From contig JAFOOX010000063.1 of NCBI GenBank assembly GCA_017425245.1, positions 124,001-188,000 on the forward strand: DNA of 64,000 nucleotides, read 5' to 3'. A model generated the notes under the pieces. The model was given only the letters and a program-made list of their open reading frames with translations, was not told the origin of the DNA and ran no database searches. Of this stretch, positions 19,969 to 30,139 are shown in pieces. How positions within the stretch are numbered: position 1 is the first letter of the stretch; each line of letters starts with the position of its first letter. Both the position numbers and the translations under genes were made by a program. Origin of the DNA: Gammaproteobacteria bacterium (GTDB lineage Bacteria > Pseudomonadota > Gammaproteobacteria > Enterobacterales > Neiellaceae).

Positions 19969-20961
19969 ATGCCCCGCCGCTATCAGCCATCGTTACGCCT
20001 GCGAGAATCAGAGGTAACGCCGGAATCGGTTTATCTGTCACGCCGCCAATGGCTGGCCCAGGTGGCCGCCGGCCTCACCTTTGCGGCGTTACCGGGTAGT
20101 GCCAGCGCCTTTTGGGGCAAGGAGAGCGCGCAGGCGCCGCGCCGACCCCTTAAGTTCAGCCCGTATCAGGGGCCCTGGCCGGGTGGCGAACTGACGCCTG
20201 AAGACAAGGTAACCAGCTACAACAACTTCTATGAGTTCGGTACCGCCAAAGACGATCCGGCCGCCAATGCTCAGGGGCTGCGCACCCGCCCTTGGACCCT
20301 GACCATTGATGGTCTGGTCGAAAAGCCGGTCACCCTCGATATCGACAGCCTGCTCGGCTGGCCGCTGGAGGAGCGCATCTACCGCCTGCGCTGCGTCGAA
20401 GCCTGGTCGATGGTGATCCCCTGGCTGGGTTTTCCCCTTGCCCGTCTGCTCGATCAGGTCAAGATCCTCGGCAGCGCCCGCTATCTGGCCTTCGAAACCC
20501 TGCATGATCCCGAGCAGATGCCGGGCCAGCGCAGTGCGCTGGTCGGTGGCAGCCTGCCCTGGCCCTATGTGGAAGGATTGCGCTTGGACGAAGCCCGCCA
20601 CCCGCTCGCCCTGATCGCTGTCGGCCTCTACGGCCGCACCCTGCCGCCGCAGAACGGCGCGCCACTCCGTTTGGTGGTGCCGTGGAAGTATGGCTTTAAA
20701 AGCATCAAATCAATTGTCCGCCTGACCCTGACCGATCGGCAGCCACCGACCACCTGGAACCTGCTGGCCCCCCACGAGTATGGTTTCTACGCCAATGTGA
20801 ACCCGGCGGTTGACCATCCGCGCTGGAGTCAAGCCAGCGAACGCTTTATCGGCAACGATGGCCTGTTTGGCATGAAGCGCGAGGCCACGGCGCTGTTCAA
20901 TGGCTACGCCACCGAGGTGGCCCAGCTCTATCAGGGCCAGGACCTGCGGGTCGATTACTGA
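19969..20961 (+). CDS. msrP: Periplasmic methionine sulfoxide reductase, catalytic subunit MsrP
   Basis: 330 residues matching E. coli MsrP (YedY). It reduces oxidised methionines in envelope proteins, using a molybdopterin cofactor. A twin-arginine-type signal is visible ([24 protein letters not shown]), and the molybdenum-ligand Cys lies in [12 protein letters not shown]. Conserved NNFYEFG, PPQNGAP and VDHPRW blocks are present. The stop overlaps the start of msrQ by one base, so the two subunits are co-translated. Confidence 0.96.
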   Translation: MPRRYQPSLRLRESEVTPESVYLSRRQWLAQVAAGLTFAALPGSASAFWGKESAQAPRRPLKFSPYQGPWPGGELTPEDKVTSYNNFYEFGTAKDDPAANAQGLRTRPWTLTIDGLVEKPVTLDIDSLLGWPLEERIYRLRCVEAWSMVIPWLGFPLARLLDQVKILGSARYLAFETLHDPEQMPGQRSALVGGSLPWPYVEGLRLDEARHPLALIAVGLYGRTLPPQNGAPLRLVVPWKYGFKSIKSIVRLTLTDRQPPTTWNLLAPHEYGFYANVNPAVDHPRWSQASERFIGNDGLFGMKREATALFNGYATEVAQLYQGQDLRVDY

Positions 20962-21581
20962 TGTGTCAGCTGATGCCTTGGCTGCGCCGCCGTAAGCCCT
21001 GGCAGTGGCAACTGCTGGCCCATCTGGCCGGGCTGCTGCCGCTGGTGACCACCGTGCTTGCCTTGCCCGGCTTTGCCGACCCAGTCGCCGATCTGACCCG
21101 GGCCAGTGGCATCGCCGCGCTGCAGCTGCTGCTGGCCAGCCTGCTAGTGCGCCCGGTAGCCCAGCAGTGGCGGATTGGGACACTGCTCGCTGCGCGCCGG
21201 CCGCTGGGGCTCTGGGCCTTTGCCTGGGCACTGTGCCACGGGCTGGTGTGGCTGCTGCTGGATCAACAGCTGCAGCCGGGGTGGCTGATGGAGCTGCTCA
21301 GCCGCCGCCACCTGCAGTTGGGCGCCATTAGCCTGCTGCTGTTACTGCCGCTGGCCCTGACTTCGACGCGTGCCCTGCAGCGTCGACTCGGCCGCTACTG
21401 GGGCTGGCTGCATCGCAGCGTCTATCTCATCGCCGTACTGGCCATCGCTCACCTGTGGCTGGCCAACAAGACGCTGGATCTGGAGCAGGCCCTCTACGCC
21501 GCACTCACCGCCATGCTGCTACTGTGGCGGCTGCCCCTTAGTCGCTGGTGGCAACGGCGTTGCCAGAACCGCAGTGGTTGA
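20961..21581 (+). CDS. msrQ: Haem-binding membrane subunit MsrQ
   Basis: 206 residues with about six hydrophobic spans and His residues in membrane segments (ALCHGLVW, WLHRSVYL, AIAHLWL) that fit b-haem ligands. MsrQ passes electrons from the respiratory chain or a flavin reductase to MsrP. The start codon overlaps the msrP stop (TGATG). The 3' end overlaps the convergent regulator gene by 44 bp. Confidence 0.93.
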   Translation: MCQLMPWLRRRKPWQWQLLAHLAGLLPLVTTVLALPGFADPVADLTRASGIAALQLLLASLLVRPVAQQWRIGTLLAARRPLGLWAFAWALCHGLVWLLLDQQLQPGWLMELLSRRHLQLGAISLLLLLPLALTSTRALQRRLGRYWGWLHRSVYLIAVLAIAHLWLANKTLDLEQALYAALTAMLLLWRLPLSRWWQRRCQNRSG

Positions 21582-21984
21582 TAAAGGCCTTGAGGAACAG
21601 GCTGGCACCGCGCACATCCAGATAGCCATCCGCCTTTTTGGCGGAACGCAGAAACTGGTAGGCAGCGACAAAGTGCTTGAGGGTCAGTTCGTCGGGTACC
21701 CGCCAGTCAGGGTGAAAGGGCTTGGTGGCCGCCACCGCACCGCTAACCGCCGCCATGTCCACCACCTCGGCATGGCGATAGGGAAATCCCGCGCCGGTGG
21801 CCAACCACTCCAGCGAGCAGTTAGCCCGCTCCGCGATCTGGTTGGCCCGCGCCAGCCCGGGATCGGCACCCTTGAGATACTTGCGCAGCAGGCTCTCATT
21901 GAGCCCGACCAGATGGGCAAAGGCATTGACGCTGCGCTCACCAATCAGCTGACGTAGCCGATCGGCAAAAGTGTGCGTATCCAT
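21538..21984 (-). CDS. Helix-turn-helix regulator (phage-repressor-like N-terminus)
   Basis: 148 residues from ATG 21984 (MDTHTFADRLRQLIGERSV). Residues about 18-55 form an HTH of the Cro/CI/Mu-repressor style (NAFAHLVGLNESLLRKYLKG, then ARANQIAERANCSLEWLATG). The rest has no recognised effector domain. It is convergent with msrQ and shares its last 44 bp. The target is unknown; the divergent dehydrogenase gene at 22157 is the nearest candidate. The open frame to 22023 lacks support. Confidence 0.75.
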   Translation of the reverse strand: MDTHTFADRLRQLIGERSVNAFAHLVGLNESLLRKYLKGADPGLARANQIAERANCSLEWLATGAGFPYRHAEVVDMAAVSGAVAATKPFHPDWRVPDELTLKHFVAAYQFLRSAKKADGYLDVRGASLFLKAFINHCGSGNAVATSD

Positions 21985-22156
21985 TAATTCTGGCTCCGTC
22001 AGTCCGCTGAGCAACGCCTGCAAGCTTAGCCGCGATTCGCCGTCTGAGGCGAGTTAATGTCGCCCTCTGGTACGAAGATGATAGGCCGCGCCATTGCTGC
22101 ATCTGCATCCTGCTGGCCACAATCGGATGCCATCCATTGATCAGCGAAACTCCGAC

Positions 22157-22873
22157 ATGAATCAGCCACTCAACGGCCAGACCGCCATCATCACCGGCGG
22201 CGGCAGCGGCATTGGCTATGCCATCAGTAGCGCCCTGCTGGCCGCTGGCGCCAACCTGGTGATCACCAGCCGCAATGGCGCCCGCCTCGAACAGGCGGCC
22301 GGTCAACTCCGCCAGAACGGTAACGCTGAGGTGGTGGCCATCACCGCCGACGTGCGCAGCCGCGACGACGCCCAGCGCGTCGCCGGGCTGACCCTCGCCC
22401 GCTTTGGCCGTATCGATATGCTGATCAACAACAGCGGACTCGGCGTGGGCGATCTGGCCATCGACTTGAGTGAAGAGAATTGGGACCGGGTGATGGACAC
22501 CTGCGCCAAAGGCACCTTCCTGTTCAGTCAGGCAGTGCTGCCCGCGATGCAGGCGCAACGCCGGGGAGTGATCCTCAACATCGCCTCGCAGGCGGCACTC
22601 AACGGTTACGCCAACGCCAGCGTCTATTGCGCCGCCAAGTTTGCCGTAGTCGGCTTCGCCAAGGCGCTACAGGAGGAGGTGCGCCCCTATGGCATTCGCG
22701 TTCACAGCCTCTGCCCCGGTCTGGTCCAGGTGCCGCCACCAGCCACGGGCGAGGCGCCACGTCCCGGCTGGCTGCAAGTTGAGGATCTGGCAGAGCAGGC
22801 GCTATTCGTGCTCAGCCGGCCGCCCCACGTTCATCTCGATAGCATTGGCAGCTGGGGGCTGAGCTTCGGCTGA
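22157..22873 (+). CDS. Short-chain dehydrogenase/reductase (classical SDR)
   Basis: 238 residues. NAD(P)-binding TGGGSGIG is at residues 13-20, NNSG at 91-94 and the catalytic set S144, Y157, K161 (YCAAK), so it should be an active oxidoreductase. I start at ATG 22157 because the Rossmann fold begins there; ATG 22130 is an alternative. FabG-like by motif, but it stands alone and the substrate is unknown. Divergent from the HTH regulator gene. Confidence 0.85.
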   Translation: MNQPLNGQTAIITGGGSGIGYAISSALLAAGANLVITSRNGARLEQAAGQLRQNGNAEVVAITADVRSRDDAQRVAGLTLARFGRIDMLINNSGLGVGDLAIDLSEENWDRVMDTCAKGTFLFSQAVLPAMQAQRRGVILNIASQAALNGYANASVYCAAKFAVVGFAKALQEEVRPYGIRVHSLCPGLVQVPPPATGEAPRPGWLQVEDLAEQALFVLSRPPHVHLDSIGSWGLSFG

Positions 22874-22974
22874 ACCACGGCCTACTGTTGACCCAACGCA
22901 CAACAGCGTTGTGCGACAGTGGCGGCGGCTGGCGGGCAGGTTAGACTTGGCGACAAAAGCCTAAGGAAGCGCGC

Positions 22975-23763
22975 ATGAAAGCGGTGGTGACTGGTGCCAA
23001 TGGCACCCTCGGACAAACCCTGTGTGAGACCCTGCGCCGCGAGGGGTGGACAGTCATTGGCTGGAACCGGCAGATGGTGCCGGCTAACAACTATGACGAG
23101 GCGGCGCTGTTTCTGGCGCGGGTCAAACCCGATGTGGTCTTCCATCTGGCCATCGCCTCCACCAGCACTGGCGCCGCCAATGAGAGCTGGCATATCAATC
23201 ACGACTGGCCGGCCCAGTTGGCCGATCTGTGCCGCGAACGGCAGTGCCATCTGGTGTTCACCAGCACCGCCATGGTCTTTTCCGACCACGCCATCGGCCC
23301 CTTCACCCCCACCAGTCGCCCCGATGCTGGCCATGGCTACGGCTATGAGAAACGGATGGCGGAAGAGGCGATCCGCCGCCGTCTGCCCGGCGCGCATATC
23401 GTCCGCCTCGGCTGGCAGATCGGCACCGGCCCCGGCGGTAACAACATGGTTGAATACCTGCGCAAACAGCAGGTTGAGGACGGCAAGGTCAGTGCCAGTC
23501 GCAAGTGGTTGCCCGCCTGCTCCACCCTTGCCGACACCAGCCAACTGCTGACCAAAGTGCTGGCCCTGCCTGGCGGGACCTACATGGTCGATTCCAACCG
23601 GCGCTGGACCTTCTACGACATCGCGCGGGCGATCAACGACCGCTACAACTTCGGTTGGCGGGTGGAGGCCAGCGATGCCTTCACCTTCGATCAGCGGCTG
23701 CAGGATGAGAGGCTGCCGGCACCGCCACTGTCAGCCCATTTCCCGCTGCTGGCTAAACTCTGA
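22975..23763 (+). CDS. NAD(P)-binding sugar-nucleotide-reductase-like protein (RmlD type)
   Basis: 262 residues. N-terminal GANGTLGQ (residues 7-14) and a YxxxK pair (Y122, K126) show an extended-SDR/RmlD-like fold. RmlD makes dTDP-rhamnose, but no other rhamnose or polysaccharide gene is nearby, so this is probably a solitary reductase of unknown substrate. A long-loop inverted repeat follows the stop. Confidence 0.78.
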   Translation: MKAVVTGANGTLGQTLCETLRREGWTVIGWNRQMVPANNYDEAALFLARVKPDVVFHLAIASTSTGAANESWHINHDWPAQLADLCRERQCHLVFTSTAMVFSDHAIGPFTPTSRPDAGHGYGYEKRMAEEAIRRRLPGAHIVRLGWQIGTGPGGNNMVEYLRKQQVEDGKVSASRKWLPACSTLADTSQLLTKVLALPGGTYMVDSNRRWTFYDIARAINDRYNFGWRVEASDAFTFDQRLQDERLPAPPLSAHFPLLAKL

Positions 23764-23781
23764 ACTCACGCCAGATGTGAG

Positions 23782-23827
23782 AACGGCGAGCCTCATTACC
23801 CAACATAAAGACCGCTCGCCGTTGTTC
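23782..23827. terminator. Long-loop inverted repeat between convergent genes
   Basis: Ten-base arms AACGGCGAGC (23782-23791) and GCTCGCCGTT (23814-23823) enclose a 22-base loop in the 79-bp gap between the reductase and the convergent TetR gene. Probably a shared terminator, although no strong T-run follows. Confidence 0.5.
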
Positions 23828-23842
23828 TGTCTGCATCAAGGC

Positions 23843-24430
23843 TCAGGCGCAGTTGGCAATCGCCTCGTCTGCCCGCGCCTTGTCGAGCAGCAGAAGACGC
23901 AAGCGGTTAATGTGGTCGAGATCCCGCTCGGTCGGGCCAATACCCAGCACTATGGCAAAGAACAGACCATCGGCGGCCAGCATCAGTAGTTCGGCACAGT
24001 CACCATCGCTGGCATCACTGCGAATGCGGGCCAGGCGTTGCTGGCGATGCAGGCGCACCGGATCGAGCAGTGATGGCGATTCGGCCGAGGCCGCCAATAT
24101 CGCTTGGCCAACACCGGGCTCAAAGCGCTTGAGATCGAGGGCTGCCATCAGCTCGGCCAGCAGCGCGCGGTTGGGGCCTTCATGCAGGTTGTCCCAAGCC
24201 ATCTGGCGCATGGCGTCAAACTCCGCCAGCTTGCGCACCAGCAGCCCCTGGATCAGCGCCTGCTTACTGGTGTAGTGATAAAGCAGACCACCCTTAGACA
24301 AAGTCGCTTCAGCAGCCACTGACTCTAGGGTCAGATGGGCCGCACCTTCACGACTGATAATACGCAGAGCCGCATCAAGAATACGGCCGCGCGTATCCCG
24401 CTTGCGCCCCACAGAAACCGTACGGACCAT
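23843..24430 (-). CDS. TetR family transcriptional regulator
   Basis: 195 residues from ATG 24430, which has GGAGGG a few bases upstream; the open frame to 24478 is less likely. The N-terminal TetR HTH is clear (RGRILDAALRIISREG, then LTLESVAAEATLSKGGLLYHY). The ligand-binding half is divergent, as usual, so the inducer cannot be predicted. It lies downstream of hemH and the MAPEG gene on the same strand with a 113-bp gap. Confidence 0.88.
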   Translation of the reverse strand: MVRTVSVGRKRDTRGRILDAALRIISREGAAHLTLESVAAEATLSKGGLLYHYTSKQALIQGLLVRKLAEFDAMRQMAWDNLHEGPNRALLAELMAALDLKRFEPGVGQAILAASAESPSLLDPVRLHRQQRLARIRSDASDGDCAELLMLAADGLFFAIVLGIGPTERDLDHINRLRLLLLDKARADEAIANCA

Positions 24431-24543
24431 GAGCCCTCCGTAACTACGTCGGTCAATGGGCGATGTTTGCACTGCCATTCACCGACCACAAGTACAGTGA
24501 GGTCAGGATCCGTTATCGATCTGTTAAGAAAGGTTGCCTGCTG

Positions 24544-24951
24544 TTAACCAAGCTCGCCGGATAAGACGAGCCACAGCAGCAACAGTGCCTGAGTCGTCAA
24601 CACGGTGAGAGTCAGGATGGTGCCGATCATGCGCCCAGCAGAGGTTCCGGCGCTACGGCCGATGCCGATGGCATGCAGGATCCGGCCGACCACAAAGGCG
24701 CCGCCCAGTGCATGCAGCAGCTGCGGCGACAGCTGGGCCAGTTCCAGCAGCAACAGCAACACCACAACCAGCGGTGCGTACTCCGCAAAATTGCCATGGG
24801 CGCGCACCAGTTTCTGCATCTGCTTCTCGCCACCATCACCAAGACCAATACGCATCCGCCAGCGGCCACGAATAACGTTGATGGTCAGCACCACATAGAG
24901 CAACGCCAGCAGGCCAGCATACAAAGGGGTTACTTGCGGCAGGATCATCAT
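24544..24951 (-). CDS. MAPEG family membrane protein
   Basis: About 135 residues with four hydrophobic spans and the MAPEG core (RGRWRMRIGLGDGG, then MQKLVRAHGNFAEYAPL). The family holds membrane glutathione transferases/peroxidases and eicosanoid enzymes; bacterial members are largely uncharacterised. Starts at 24960 (overlapping the hemH stop), 24951 and 24948 are all possible; GGAG just before the ATGATG pair favours 24951 or 24948. It appears co-transcribed with hemH. Confidence 0.85.
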   Translation of the reverse strand: MMILPQVTPLYAGLLALLYVVLTINVIRGRWRMRIGLGDGGEKQMQKLVRAHGNFAEYAPLVVVLLLLLELAQLSPQLLHALGGAFVVGRILHAIGIGRSAGTSAGRMIGTILTLTVLTTQALLLLWLVLSGELG

Positions 24952-24959
24952 TCTCTCCA

Positions 24960-25940
24960 TCAGGGTTTGGGGCCGTGGCTGTGGCGAACCAGATCCGCCA
25001 GCGCAGCGGCATGGCCACTGTCATCATTCAGGCAGGGAATATAGTCGTATTGCTCGCCGCCGGCATGGAGGAACAGCTCGCGGTTTTCCTCCGCCACCTC
25101 TTCCAGCGTTTCGAGACAGTCGACGGCAAAAGCCGGGCAGATCAGCTGAACACGGGTCACCCCCTGAGCCGGCAGGGCTTTGAGGGTCTCATCGGTGTAG
25201 GGCTGCAACCAGGGTTCACGGCCAAAGCGCGACTGGTAGCAGAGCAGATACTCGTCATCACTCAGCCCCAGCAGGTTAACCACTGCCGCCACCGTCTGCT
25301 CGCAATGCTGCGGATAGGGGTCACCGGCCCTGGCATAACGCTGGGGGATGCCATGAAAACTGAAGATCAGCTTCTGGACGCGACCGTGCTGCTGCCAATA
25401 GCGGCTGATGGACGCCGCCAACGCCGCCACATAAGGGGGAAACTGATGGTAGTTGCGCACCAGATGCAGCGCCGGCAGATCCCGCACCTGCATCAACTGG
25501 CGGGCCAGGGCATCAAACACCGGGGCGGTGGTGGTGCAGGAGTACTGCGGATAGAGCGGCACCACCACCAATTCATCACAGCCTTGCTGGCGCAGGCGGG
25601 TCACCGCATCGGCCAGCGCTGGCTGGCCATAGGTCATGGCCAGTTCCAGCCGGTAATCACTGCCGAGTAGTTCGGCCACCCGGCGGCCGAGCAGCAGCGA
25701 GTAGTGACGCAGCGGCGAGCCCTCGCTCATCCAGATGCTGGCGTAGTTTTTCGCCACCCGCCGGCTGCGTAGGGGCAGGATCACCCCCTCCAACAACAGC
25801 TTCCACAACAGCCAAGGCAAGTCCACCACCCGCCGGTCGCCCAAAAAGGCGCGCAGATAGCGGCGCACCGCCGCTGGCGTCGGCGCATCGGGGGTGCCCA
25901 GATTGACCAGCAGCACTCCAACCGGTCGTGATCCTGCCAT
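24960..25940 (-). CDS. hemH: Ferrochelatase
   Basis: 326 residues. Inserts ferrous iron into protoporphyrin IX, the last step of haem synthesis. The catalytic His is in FSFHGIPQRYA; the N-terminal GVLLVNLGTPDAPT block and the late CLETLEEVAEE motif are typical. AGGAG lies six bases before ATG 25940. The adk-hemH order is as in E. coli, with a terminator-like hairpin between them. Confidence 0.96.
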   Translation of the reverse strand: MAGSRPVGVLLVNLGTPDAPTPAAVRRYLRAFLGDRRVVDLPWLLWKLLLEGVILPLRSRRVAKNYASIWMSEGSPLRHYSLLLGRRVAELLGSDYRLELAMTYGQPALADAVTRLRQQGCDELVVVPLYPQYSCTTTAPVFDALARQLMQVRDLPALHLVRNYHQFPPYVAALAASISRYWQQHGRVQKLIFSFHGIPQRYARAGDPYPQHCEQTVAAVVNLLGLSDDEYLLCYQSRFGREPWLQPYTDETLKALPAQGVTRVQLICPAFAVDCLETLEEVAEENRELFLHAGGEQYDYIPCLNDDSGHAAALADLVRHSHGPKP

Positions 25941-25962
25941 GCGTTATCTCCTGCAGATAAAC

Positions 25963-25987
25963 AAACGGCCCGCGCAGGCGAGCCGTT
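25963..25987 (-). terminator. Hairpin after adk
   Basis: On the minus strand, arms AACGGC and GCCGTT enclose a partly paired middle and are followed by TGTTTAT, between the adk stop and the hemH start. Confidence 0.65.
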
Positions 25988-26010
25988 GATGAATGAGCAA
26001 CGGGAACGGC

Positions 26011-26667
<657 letters not shown>

Positions 26668-26795
26668 TTATCTTAATGTAACAAGCCGGAGTCGGGCGGA
26701 TTCGGCCCGAAAGGCGGCATTCTAGCAGCGCCAAGGCCACCCTTCACCCTCGAACGATGACAAAAGCCCCACATCCTCTGTTCACAATCTGTTCA

Positions 26796-26825
26796 GCAAA
26801 AACAACGGGGGCCGATGGCCCCCGT
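26796..26825 (-). terminator. Terminator after htpG
   Basis: On the minus strand, stem ACGGGGGCC / GGCCCCCGT with a 3-base loop is followed by TGTTTTTG, 21 bases after the htpG stop. Confidence 0.85.
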
Positions 26826-26845
26826 GCTGTTCAGCGGTTAAAGGT

Positions 26846-28762
26846 TCAACTCAACCCCTGCAGCAGCAACCGGTTGACGCGGCTAACAAATGCACTGGGA
26901 TCCTCCAGTCCGCCCTGCTCGGCCAGGCAGGCCTGATCGAGCAGCAGCTCGGCCCAATCGCCCAGCTGGCTGTCGTCGCCCAACTGCTCCAGCCGGGTCA
27001 CCAGCGGATGGCCGGCATTGATCTCGAGGATGTACTTCACCTCGGGCGCCTTCTGACCCACCGCCTTCATCAGCTTGACCATCTGGCTACTCGGATCGTG
27101 CTCGTCGGTGACGATACAGGCCGGCGAATCGGTCAGACGGCTGGTGGCGCGCACATCTTTGACCTTGTCGCCGAGGGCCTTCTTCAGCCGCTCAACCACC
27201 GGGCCTGCGGCTTTCTCCTGCTCCTCCTGGGCCTTCTTCTCCTCCTCGTCGGCCAGCTTGCCGAGATCGAGGGCGCCACGGGTGACGCTGCGCAGCGGTT
27301 TGTCCTTGTAGGTCGACAGGTGGCTCATCAGCCACTCATCGATGCGCTCGGACAGCAGCAGCACCTCGACCCCTTTCTTCTTGAAGATCTCCAGATGCGG
27401 CGAGTTGGCGGCGGCGGCATGGCTGTCGGCGGTGATGAAATAGATCGCCTCCTGCCCCTCTTTCATCCGCTCGATGTAGCTGTCGAGGCCGACAGTCTGC
27501 AGGTTGCCCTCACCGGCGGTGGAGGCAAAGCGCAGCAGGCTGGCGACCTTCTCGCGGTTGGCAAAATCCTCGGCCGGACCTTCCTTGAGCACGGTACCAA
27601 ACTCGCCCCAGAACTTCTGATACTTGTCGGCGTCGTCTTCGGCCAGCTTGGCCAGCTGATCCAGCACCCGCTTGGTGCAGGCCTTGCGCATGGCGTCGGT
27701 GATCTGGTTGTCCTGCAGGATCTCACGCGACACGTTAAGCGGCAGATCGTTGGAATCCAGCACCCCTTTGACGAAGCGCAGGTAGGTGGGCATGAACTGC
27801 TCGGCGTCATCCATGATGAACACCCGCTGCACATAGAGCTTCAGCCCATGCTTGGCATCACGGTTGTACATGTCCCACGGGGCATGGCCGGGAATGTAGA
27901 GCAGCGCGGTGTAGTCGTGTTTACCCTCAACCCGCTGATGGCTCCAGGCCAGCGGATCTTCAAAGTCATGGCTGATGTGCTTGTAGAACTCGCGGTACTC
28001 GTCGTCGCTGATGTCGCTCTTGCTGCGGGTCCACAAGGCGGTGGCACGGTTGACCTGCTCGAAGCTGCCCTCTTTTTGCTCGGCGTCATCCTCACCGGCG
28101 CTAAACGGCTCCTGCCACAGCTCCACCGGAATGGAGATATGGTCGGAGTATTTGGTGATGATGCTGCGCAGCTTCCAACTATCGAGCAGCTCATCTTCGC
28201 CCTCGCGCAGATGAAGTACGATCTCGGTACCGCGATCTGCGCGCTCGAGATCAGCCACGGTAAAGTTGCCCTCGCCGGCCGATTCCCACTCGACGCCGCG
28301 ATCGGCGCTTTCACCAGCGGCGCGGGTGCGCACGGTCACCCGGTCGGCAACGATGAAGGCGCTGTAGAAACCGACACCGAACTGGCCGATGAGGTTGGAA
28401 TCACGCGACTGGTCACTGCCCAGCGCCTTGACGAACTCGGCAGTGCCAGAGCGGGCGATGGTGCCGAGATTCTCGATCACCTCGTCGCGGGTCATGCCGA
28501 TGCCGTTGTCGCGGATGGTCAGGGTCCGCTGTTCCTTGTCGGCCTTGACCCACACCTTGAGGCTGCCATCGCCTTCATACAGGTCGCCGTTCTCCAGCGC
28601 CTTGAAGCGCAGCTTGTCAGCCGCATCCGAGGCATTGGAGATCAGCTCACGCAGGAAGATCTCTTTGTTGGAGTAAAGGCTGTGGATCATCAGATGAAGC
28701 AGCTGCTTCACTTCGGTCTGAAAACCGTGAGTCTCTTTATGCGCAGTTACCGTCATGGCCAT
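26846..28762 (-). CDS. htpG: Molecular chaperone HtpG (Hsp90)
   Basis: 638 residues (E. coli 624). An ATP-dependent chaperone with an N-terminal GHKL ATPase ([28 protein letters not shown]), a middle domain and a C-terminal dimerisation domain. Start [20 protein letters not shown] fits. The recR-htpG order of E. coli is kept, but a small plus-strand gene has been placed between them. Confidence 0.97.
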   Translation of the reverse strand: MAMTVTAHKETHGFQTEVKQLLHLMIHSLYSNKEIFLRELISNASDAADKLRFKALENGDLYEGDGSLKVWVKADKEQRTLTIRDNGIGMTRDEVIENLGTIARSGTAEFVKALGSDQSRDSNLIGQFGVGFYSAFIVADRVTVRTRAAGESADRGVEWESAGEGNFTVADLERADRGTEIVLHLREGEDELLDSWKLRSIITKYSDHISIPVELWQEPFSAGEDDAEQKEGSFEQVNRATALWTRSKSDISDDEYREFYKHISHDFEDPLAWSHQRVEGKHDYTALLYIPGHAPWDMYNRDAKHGLKLYVQRVFIMDDAEQFMPTYLRFVKGVLDSNDLPLNVSREILQDNQITDAMRKACTKRVLDQLAKLAEDDADKYQKFWGEFGTVLKEGPAEDFANREKVASLLRFASTAGEGNLQTVGLDSYIERMKEGQEAIYFITADSHAAAANSPHLEIFKKKGVEVLLLSERIDEWLMSHLSTYKDKPLRSVTRGALDLGKLADEEEKKAQEEQEKAAGPVVERLKKALGDKVKDVRATSRLTDSPACIVTDEHDPSSQMVKLMKAVGQKAPEVKYILEINAGHPLVTRLEQLGDDSQLGDWAELLLDQACLAEQGGLEDPSAFVSRVNRLLLQGLS

Positions 28763-28886
28763 CCCTCTTGGGCGTGTTCACTGGAGTTGCTGCCCTATGT
28801 GGGGATGAACTGCGCCGCTTTCAAGAGGGGCTAACCGCATCAAACTGGCCTAAGCTGTCAACATCAGCCGAGCAGCGGAGACCACC

Positions 28887-29081
28887 ATGGCCATTGACTC
28901 TGTCGCCAGCAGCGGTGCCATGCCAGCCAACCTCATCAGCGGGCCGGTGCAGATGGAGGGCAAACTGGCGCTGCAACTGCTGGAGGCCGCCGCAGCCACG
29001 GCACCGCAGACGTTGGCCAGCCCGCCGCCGGCCCCCAGCGCTGATGAGCAGCTGGGTACCACCATCGATGTGCGGGTATGA
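28887..29081 (+). CDS. Small hypothetical protein between htpG and recR
   Basis: 64 residues (MAIDSVASSGAMPANLISGP and so on), with GGAG six bases before the ATG, which supports translation. It is Ala- and Met-containing with an amphipathic middle (GKLALQLLEAAAATAPQ) and a Pro-rich tail. The overall pattern faintly recalls the YjfB-type putative motility peptides, but the match is weak. It is the only plus-strand gene inside the conserved apt-to-hemH block. Confidence 0.5.
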   Translation: MAIDSVASSGAMPANLISGPVQMEGKLALQLLEAAAATAPQTLASPPPAPSADEQLGTTIDVRV

Positions 29082-29114
29082 CCGAGACAATAGCGGCTGA
29101 GCCGCACAGACCAA

Positions 29115-29136
29115 CAAGGGGCCAAATGGCCCCTTG
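29115..29136. terminator. Hairpin downstream of the 64-residue gene and recR
   Basis: Perfect 9-bp stem CAAGGGGCC / GGCCCCTTG with loop AAAT lies between convergent genes. Neither strand has a strong T-run after it, so termination is likely but unproven. Confidence 0.5.
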
Positions 29137-29155
29137 CTGCAGCTAACGCAGTTGG

Positions 29156-29761
29156 TTAGTCGGTGATCCGTCGCCGCCCGGCCAGCGATGAGGCCAGGGT
29201 GCGGCTGTCGAGATGTTCCAGCTCGCCGCCCGAGGGGATCCCCTGGGCCAGCCGGCTAACGGCAACGCCCTGCTCGCGAGCCAGCTCGGCGATGTAGTGG
29301 GCGGTGGCATCCCCCTCCACCGTCGGGTTGGTGGCGATGATCACCTCCTGCGGTTGCTCGGCCGCCAGCCGCTGCTCCAGCAGATCCAGGCCAATGGCCT
29401 CGGGGCCAATGCCATCGAGCGGCGACAACCGCCCCATCAGCACGAAGTAGCGCCCTTCATACTGGCCGGACTGTTCGATGGCCATCACATCCGCCGGACT
29501 TTCGACCACACACAGCAGGCCGGAAGCCTGGCGCCGTGGCTGCTGACACAGGCTGCACAGCTCATCTTCACTGAAGTTACGGCACAGCTGGCACTGGCCG
29601 ACCCGGTCAAGGGCGCCAGTGATGGCGCCCGCCAACCGCCCCGCCTGCTCACGCTGGCGGGTCAACAGCTGAAAGGCCATGCGCTGGGCGCTCTTGGGCC
29701 CCACCCCGGGCAGTACCCGCAGGGCCTCAATCAAGGCGCGCAGATGGGGCGTCAGCACCAT
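29156..29761 (-). CDS. recR: Recombination mediator RecR
   Basis: 201 residues (same as E. coli). Works with RecF/RecO to load RecA on gapped DNA. Helix-hairpin-helix at the N-terminus ([20 protein letters not shown]), a four-Cys zinc finger (CQLCRNF and CSLCQQ), and a Toprim domain ([12 protein letters not shown]). It directly follows ybaB, with one base between the ybaB stop and the recR start. Confidence 0.97.
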   Translation of the reverse strand: MVLTPHLRALIEALRVLPGVGPKSAQRMAFQLLTRQREQAGRLAGAITGALDRVGQCQLCRNFSEDELCSLCQQPRRQASGLLCVVESPADVMAIEQSGQYEGRYFVLMGRLSPLDGIGPEAIGLDLLEQRLAAEQPQEVIIATNPTVEGDATAHYIAELAREQGVAVSRLAQGIPSGGELEHLDSRTLASSLAGRRRITD

Positions 29762-29762
29762 C

Positions 29763-30089
29763 TCAGAACGGCATCTTAAAGCCGGGGGGCAGCGGCAGAC
29801 CGCCGGTGACGCCGGACATCCGTTCCTTGGTCATCTCCTCGACGCGGCGGGCGGCATCGTTGCAGGCAGCGGCGATCAGATCTTCGAGCATCTCCTTGTC
29901 GTCACCCATCAGGCTCTGATCGATGCTGACCCGACGCACGCTGTGGCCGCCAGTCATCACCACCTTGACCATGCCACCACCAGCTTCGCCAGTCACTTCA
30001 GCAGCGGCGATCTCGGTCTGCATCTTCTGCATCCGCTCTTGCATCTGCTGGGCTTGCTTCATCAGGTTACCCATATTGCCTTTGAACAT
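29763..30089 (-). CDS. ybaB: Nucleoid-associated protein YbaB/EbfC
   Basis: 108 residues beginning [20 protein letters not shown], the family signature. A dimeric DNA-binding protein of the nucleoid, always found between dnaX and recR, as here. The short hinge and basic surface region are conserved. Confidence 0.95.
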   Translation of the reverse strand: MFKGNMGNLMKQAQQMQERMQKMQTEIAAAEVTGEAGGGMVKVVMTGGHSVRRVSIDQSLMGDDKEMLEDLIAAACNDAARRVEEMTKERMSGVTGGLPLPPGFKMPF

Positions 30090-30139
30090 CGCGACTCTCT
30101 TTCTCTGGTTAGCCAGCGCCGGGCGCCGGCCGGATGGGT

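Noticed and set aside
27008-28834. 608-codon open frame antisense to htpG
   Set aside because: Same cause: third-position GC bias of htpG leaves the opposite strand open. No domain or ribosome site.
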